Origin: Gnetum montanum
Lineage: Eukaryota > Streptophyta > Gnetopsida > Gnetales > Gnetaceae
Assembly (NCBI GenBank): GCA_015680685.1
Contig: MNCI01017913.1
Location: 1,964,953-2,028,952, forward strand
Direction of reading: 5' to 3'
DNA length: 64,000 bases
Below the pieces are notes generated by a model. That model did not search any database. It had not been told where the DNA came from and saw only the letters and a program-made list of their open reading frames with translations. The translations under genes and the position numbers were made by a program. Below, in pieces: positions 58,829 to 64,000 of this stretch (positions are counted from its first letter, which is position 1; every line of letters begins with the position of its first letter).

Positions 58829-59930
58829 GGTTGCATGATACTGGGAAGCATAAAAATCCCAAAAGTAATGAAGACATTCAAAAGCAAGCCAACCGTATGC
58901 TTGAACGTGGATTCAAGAGCTAATAATGCAAAATGCTACAAAGGCAATAGAAAGGAGCTAACAGAATGCCAAACGGGAATGCTAACTATTTGATTTTTGT
59001 CAAGTCGCCAATGTTAACAATTTTCAAGATTGCCAATTCTTCTCAAATTTTCCAACCATAGTTTTTGCCCAAATTTGCCAAATTTTCCAACTTGCAAATT
59101 TTTCCAACCCCTTCAGCATTGCTCATCGGGGTATTTATAGGACTAGGAGCATGTGAAAGATGCAAAGTTTATTGGCTTCTTCTGCATGTTTTCTACACTA
59201 TGTAGTATAGCATAGTGTAGCAGCTGGCTTTAAATACGATTTGTATTACAAACATTTATTTGAAGATCACGTTGACAATCCACAACTTTTGCTCTTTGTG
59301 ACATAAAGCTTGTGAACTTGTTGATCCTGCATTCTGAGATGCCTTGGGTCATTTCTTGCATCATTGCTACACTATGCTACGTTGTGTAGTGTAGCATAGC
59401 GTAGAAGCCAACATAGCCTACTCTTTTGCTTAACCTGCTACTTTTCTAGTAATAGGAGTTTTGTTTAAAGACTTCAAGTTGAATGAAGCAACTAGTTTTG
59501 AAAGGCCAGAGGTGCTTGCTAAGTGCAATTGAAATCACTAAGTAAGCTGGACCTTTCTGTTTTTCTTTTGCTACGTTGGATAGCATAGAATAGCATAGCA
59601 CTTCATCCTACAACTATCTTCTGAGGCCTGCTATGCTACATAGCATAGTGTAGCAAATGTCTTGACTAGAAAACTTGCTAAACTATTTTGTGTAGCCTAA
59701 GCACCACCAACAACCCCCACACATTGTTTCTGAGTAGACTATCAGCTGGATGAACCACCCAGGTGGGTAGGCTAAAGAATCTGTTGGGCTTGTCAACACT
59801 GGACATAGAAAATTTGCTGAACTGGATAGCCTAAACTCAGGGCATCTATTTCTTGCTGAAGTGTCATGGTACTACCTGAATTCCAAGGACTTGGTGAAGA
59901 AAGAATGCCTTGAAAATTTAGGATGTTTCA
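58829..59930 (-). repeat. LTR remnant G (minus strand)
   Basis: On the minus strand it begins TGAAACATCC at 59930, directly beside resumed E gag, and carries TATAAATA at 59139-59132. It contains perfect dyads: CTACACTATG-tagtatag-CATAGTGTAG (59193-59220) and, near 59368-59404, a 14-bp dyad with one mismatch. The left part is bounded by element C's 3' LTR; no PBS or coding part is present, so it is a solo or truncated LTR. No target duplication is visible, because its left flank is deleted or hidden. Confidence 0.65.
59132..59139 (-). promoter_or_regulatory. TATA box of LTR G
   Basis: TATAAATA on the minus strand within CCTATAAATACCCC, the same context as in E's LTR. Confidence 0.55.
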
Positions 59931-59931
59931 C

Positions 59932-61670
59932 AAGGCACTACATTGGTATTGCATGCTCCCTAGGGCCTCCATCTCTTTTTTGAAGGAGTTGTTCACCCAA
60001 TTCATCACACACTTCAAGTATAACCTGAAGCCTAAGTAACCCTAGATTAGTTGATGCAAGTTAATCAGGGTCATCTAGAGCCCATGGAAAATTTCATCCA
60101 ACACTGGAGTGTGTTGCTCAACAAAATCCTTGAGCCCATCGCCAAAGCACACATGCTTGCCATTTTCAAAGGCATAGTGAATGATTTCATCAAGTCAAAG
60201 CTATATTACCTTGCCCTACAATCTGTGAGCCAAGTGTTCACTCAAACCAAGGGCATTCAGGATGTAGTGGAGGCCAATAAGAATCCAATGTATGTGGCCT
60301 ACAAAAATTTGCATGCAAAGAAAGAAAAGGATAAGGACAAAGACAAGCATGCAACCACAACTATTGTAATGGTGGCCAATGAGGTTAAGCCAAATAATTT
60401 CAAAATAATGGCCAAGCCACCTAAGGTCCCAGCCAATAATAACAATGTGTCTGGCTCTAGCACTCTAGCAAACAACTAGCTTGCATCACACCAACTACCA
60501 TAAGGCTAAACTTTGAGTGCAAGGATCGCTCAAAGTACACATAGTTACCCATTAAGTGGTCAAATCTCTTGAACCAATTACTTCATGTTGGACACATCTA
60601 GTATAAGTAGATGTCCAAGGATGCTCACAAGCAACATGACCATTATTATGAGCTCCTCAAGAATCCCTCAGCTAGGTTACCAAATGATCCTCCTATCCCT
60701 AAGCATTTTAGATTGCACTAGTTTCACTAGTATCATCAATTGTAGGATAACAATATAGATTTTTGCATTACTTTGTAGGAAAATATACAATATATACAAT
60801 GTATTATTGACAAGGATAAGTTGGTCCTTGATATAACTAACCCAATGCACCCCCAAAACCAATCAATGGTGGTTTAAAAGGACCCTATCAATGCAAGTGG
60901 CATAGGGTACATCATCAATGCCATTAGCATTGATGATGATTTAGAACTAGTGCAAGAACCATTTGTGATTCATGTGCCCTTTGGTAGCACTAAGGCCTCC
61001 TCAACATCGACTAGCTCAAGAACTCCTTTCATTATTAGAGCACCACCTTGAACACCCACAATACCCTTTGTGATCAGGGCCCTATAGCAGATTATAGCAG
61101 CAATAGCCCAATCACCCTTTGTCATAAGCGTGCTACAATGTTTGTACTTTGTACCTACCTAGAGTCCAATAGTGGGAAATGCATCAGTCCCTACTTACCC
61201 AAAGCCCTATCCTGTAGCCAACAATAATAGGCAATTGAGATGGCAACCTAGGAGGCCCAACAAGCACCTAGCCAATCAAATGCTTTAGGCATATCAAAGC
61301 TTGTCCCCTTGTCATCTATCACAATGGCCCAATCAACTAAAGAGGCCATAACAAGCAATCAACAATAGGGCACTGAGGATCCAAAGCAAGCAAGGAAAGC
61401 AAAGCCCAAATCTACTCCATGAAAGATTTGTCACTTAGGCCACATGGAGGAGATGAAGGCCAACAACATAGTAAATAGTGGAAAGGACTTTCTTGATGCA
61501 TTGACACAAGTTAAACAAGCTTTAAAAGAAAAAAATTTGCAACTTTAAGCCTATACAATTTGCTTATGACTTCCTTCACCCATCATGAAGTGTTAGTTTG
61601 CATGATGACCTCCATTCCTATCATGGAGGACATCCCAATGGATAAACAATCTATCCATGTTGTGATCGAT
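59932..61670 (+). pseudogene. Gag of element E, C-terminal half
   Basis: Resumes at KALHWYCMLP, then LFTQFITHFKYNLKPK, MENFIQHWSVLLNKILEPIAKAH, IFKGIVNDFIKSKLYYLAL and QVFTQTKGIQDVVEANKNPM, matching C closely. The knuckle region near 60710-60770 is eroded. Then a Pro-rich linker with PFVIHVP/PFIIRAP units, and DFLDALTQVKQALKEKN with a frameshift before LMTSFTHHEVLVCMMTSIP. Similarity ends at QSIHVVI near 61665, just before the protease. At the position of the shared stop in B and C this copy has CAA (FIQHW). Confidence 0.8.
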
Positions 61671-61827
61671 GCTTGGAGTAGTGGGACTACATATATTCTA
61701 GAGGATGTTTTCTTGGCATCGTGAACTACATTTTGGAACTGCAATTTTCCACCCCATGTCAGCACTATGCATACTTGCTTGTTATGTATTGACATAGATG
61801 CATGTTGGGGACATGCCACAAACCCAG

Positions 61828-62325
61828 TTTAAGGTCCTGGTACACAATGATGTGCTAGTTTAAGGTCTCAGTAGACCGTGGTGTACTAGTTTAAGGTCCT
61901 AGTAGACTGTTGTGCTAGTTTATCATCATAGCGGATAGTCACTGTACTGGTTTAAGGTCCCAGCAGACCGTATGTGCTAGTTTAATGTCATAGCATATGG
62001 TCGTTGTGCTAGTTTCAGGTCCTAGTAGACTGTTGTGCTAGTTTTTCATTGTAGCGGATGGTGGATGAGCTAGTTTAAGGTCCTAGCAGACCGTCTGTGC
62101 TAGTTTAAGATCCTAGCAAACTATATGTACTAGTTTATAGTCATAGCAGACTATCTGTGCTAGTTTTACATTGTAGTGGATGAGCTTTGCCAATTTTACA
62201 TCGTAGTGGACATTGGTGATGCTTTGTCAGTTTAACATTGTAGCAAATGTTTGCTCACCTTTGCCATTTTTATGTCATAGCAGACATTTGTTTGCCAGTT
62301 TTATGTCATAGCAGACAAGATTACC
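61828..62325 (-). repeat. Hairpin-tail array after integrase of element F
   Basis: About 14 units on the minus strand, about 36 bases apart. Perfect stems include GGTC/GACC (several), ATAGTC/GACTAT (62137-62154), AACATT/AATGTT (62234-62251), ATGTC/GACAT (62272-62287) and TGTC/GACA (after 62303). Loops on this strand are TGCTAG, TGCTAT, TGCTAC and similar. The tail is TTAAACTAGCAC or ATAAAACTGGC. This is the clearest array for seeing stem covariation. Confidence 0.88.
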
Positions 62326-62339
62326 ATGTTCATGCTTTA

Positions 62340-63470
62340 GATATAGTACGGCTTGAGATACAAGTGATTCACCGGATTTGCAAACTCGTTGTTGTCCATG
62401 TCTACCAGCTTGAAGGCCCCATTCCCAAAGGCTTTTGTGACCATCTATGGACCTTCCTAGTTTGCTGAGAATTTGTTCATGTGCTCACAGATAACCTTGA
62501 GAATGAGGTCTCCCTTATGTATTGGCTATTGACATGGATTTGCATGATGTTTTTTCCATTTCTTGTTCTGATAATGCTCTATGCAACCTAGTGTTTGTGC
62601 ATGCTCCTCCTTTATTGAGTCGAGGTCGATGATCCTCGACTCATAGTTTTGGGCTTTGCTCACAACATTTGATACGATCATCTAGAGTGATGGAACCTAC
62701 AACTCAAGAGGTAACACCATTTTAGATCTGTAAACAAGACTATAAGGTGTCTTGCCTATCACAGTCCTGCATGTTATTCTGTAAGCCCATAGCACATAGA
62801 GGAATTGCTTATGCCATCGTCTCTTGCTATTGTTAAGCATCTTTTTCAACAAGTTGATGATGGACTTATTTGTAGCCTCTACCTATCTGTTCGCTTGCAG
62901 ATAATATGGTGAGGTGATTGTCTGATGCCAAGATTGCTGCAAAAGGTTTTGGTTTCCGTACTACTGAACTGTGGCCCATTGTCGGTCACAATAGTCATGG
63001 GAAGCCCAAACCTTATCACGATATTATCCAGGACGAACTAGAAAATCTGCTAAGATATAGTCTTCCCCAGGGGGATAGCCTCTACCCACTTAGTAAAATA
63101 CTCAGTGGCAGTGATGATGAAGCTATGCCCTATGCAGGACTTAGGCATGATAGGTCCTATGAAGTCTAGTCCCCATTGCTAGAAAGGCTATGTAATCTGC
63201 GTCGGCTGTAGCTCTGTAGGTGAAATGTGTATGAGATTTTCATATCATTGGCATGTATCACACGTCTTGACTTTGGTCAAGTAATCATGCTCCATGTGAG
63301 GCCAATAGCATCCTAGACATCTGATTTTTGTAGCCATGGCCCTAGCTGCTATGTGTCCACCACATATTCCCTCGTGTACTTCATTAACTACCTTTTGCGC
63401 TTTCTCCTCATTTATGCATGCCAGCAATATACCATCATAGGAGCATTTTCATAGGGCATTGTCTCCCATA
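62340..63470 (-). pseudogene. Integrase of element F
   Basis: Zinc-binding domain open at 63427-63245: VNEVHEGICGGHIAARAM...GCYWPHM and VKTCDTCQ. The core follows with HISPTELQPTQI, QWGLDFIGPIMP (first Asp), HSFIITATEYFTKWVEAIPLG and VTDNGPQFSSTETKTFC (second Asp kept, about 62995-62945). The C-terminal part is frameshifted. It is the only integrase here with both visible core aspartates intact; the Glu block near 62890 is eroded. Confidence 0.85.
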
Positions 63471-63639
63471 AGCACATATTTCCAAGCAGGCTTACAAATC
63501 GCATCTCTCTGGGTAGATGTTAATCCGCTTGGGGGCTCGCCATGTTGCATGTAGGCTTTACTGTTACTGTACTACTCCTGGGTATTTGTAGTGCTGACAG
63601 AGGCCACGTGTACCACTTGAGTGATAGGCTTAGTACACT

Positions 63640-63995
63640 CAGTAATCGAGGTTGGAAAACTTGTGAACAAGTGTGATGGAATATTTAACACTAGGGTGGC
63701 CAAGGCATCTGCTACGGTGTTTTCATTACATGGCATGTGTTGCACATCCGTTGTTGCAAACTGTTTGAGTAGGCTTTTTGCTAAGTCGCAATAGGGTTGC
63801 AGGTGTGTAGCTTTACAGGTGTAGACCTATTCACAACTAGTTATGAATCTTTGTGAATTGCTAGGTGTTTTATGCTTAATGCTTGGGCTACTAAAAGGCC
63901 CCTAAGTAATCCCTTGTACTCTACCACGTTGTTTGTACAAGGGAATGTAAAACAATAAGCTAAAGGATGCATTTCCCCAGAGTAGAACAAAATGA
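63640..63995 (-). pseudogene. Second (archaeal-type) RNase H of element F
   Basis: LAYCFTFPCTNNVVEYKGLLRGLLVAQ (about 63965-63885), then the KHLAIHKDS-stop-LVVN block and VQHMPCNENTVADALATL (about 63750-63690), the last catalytic Asp block. The first Asp block lies beyond the window edge. One TAA interrupts the middle block. Confidence 0.78.
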
Positions 63996-64000
63996 TGGTA

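Larger units (their letters stand above)
18259..61670 (+). mobile_element. Element E: Tat-like Ty3/gypsy host element, interrupted by B, C and G
   Basis: Pieces in order: 5' LTR (18259-20530), PBS (20537-20555), leader (to 20911), [B inserted 20912-41343 plus duplicated CTAAG], gag N-half (41349-42425), [C and G], gag C-half (59932-61670), then the junction with F. The two gag halves complement each other, except for about 50 codons lost between the DFYHDDPINLV region and KALHWY. Protease and everything downstream are cut off at the F junction. The PBS is the tRNA-Asn type with one substitution at its second base. Confidence 0.7.
61680..64000 (-). mobile_element. Element F: Tat-like element, 3' part
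   Basis: On the minus strand it shows second RNase H (from the window edge), integrase, and the post-integrase hairpin array, in the same order as B and C. It ends abruptly about 150 bases after the array at the junction with E gag, without a 3' LTR, so it is truncated. Its integrase second block keeps TDNGPQFSS, better than B and C. Confidence 0.75.

Noticed and set aside
61828-62325. CRISPR-like repeat array
   Set aside because: Units have a constant tail but no unique spacers; the variable part is a self-complementary stem, and the context is a plant retrotransposon.

Overview
The window is a piece of a large, repeat-rich plant nuclear genome. I see no host gene, tRNA or rRNA. Almost every base can be assigned to nested, decayed Ty3/gypsy LTR retrotransposons. 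The assignment to a plant rests on primer-binding sites complementary to plant tRNA-Asn (Tat lineage) and probably tRNA-Asp (Athila lineage), the dual RNase H arrangement of Tat elements, long LTRs with TATAAATA boxes, and heavy C-to-T decay. The species cannot be read from the sequence.

Layout, left to right. (1) 1 to about 8.6 kb: the 5' half of a minus-strand Athila-like element (H): RNase H, RT, protease, gag, a tRNA-Asp-like PBS and a long LTR carrying a degenerate ~180-bp tandem array. (2) About 8.7-17.84 kb: a minus-strand Tat-like element (A) with gag, protease and a plus-strand multi-exon gene; its RT half is missing. (3) 18.26-61.67 kb: a plus-strand Tat element (E), seen as 5' LTR, PBS, leader and a gag split by later insertions. 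(4) Inside E's leader: complete element B (20912-41343), with two 2.3-kb LTRs and a CTAAG target-site duplication. (5) Inside E's gag: element C (42426-58828), whose 5' LTR is truncated, followed by a minus-strand LTR remnant (G, 58829-59930). (6) 61.68-64.0 kb: the 3' part of a minus-strand Tat element (F) with integrase and RNase H.

The most interesting content is shared by A, B and C. Between protease and reverse transcriptase, each carries a 4-5 kb spliced gene in antisense to gag-pol. It has about eight exons, and exon boundaries, exon 3 length (272-275 bp) and the phases of introns 2 and 3 are conserved in all three copies although the sequences are very diverged. I call it aORF. In the two copies where both flanks survive (B and C), it is bracketed by short arrays of a second new-looking signal: a hairpin with a stem of usually 4 bp and a 6-nt loop, followed directly by a fixed tail close to TTAAACTAGCA. 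The stems differ from unit to unit but remain complementary. Larger arrays of the same unit follow the integrase in B, C and F.

How the parts fit: sense transcription from the LTR would give gag-protease, then RT, RNase H and integrase after an intron-like spacer. Conserved AG acceptors just before RT in B and C suggest the spacer can be spliced out, as proposed for Ogre elements. The antisense gene has its own TATA-like boxes 116-148 bp upstream of its start codon, and its introns survive retrotransposition because they cannot be spliced from the sense genomic RNA. All copies here are broken by stop codons, mostly CAG to TAG and CGA to TGA changes, so nothing in the window is expected to be active.
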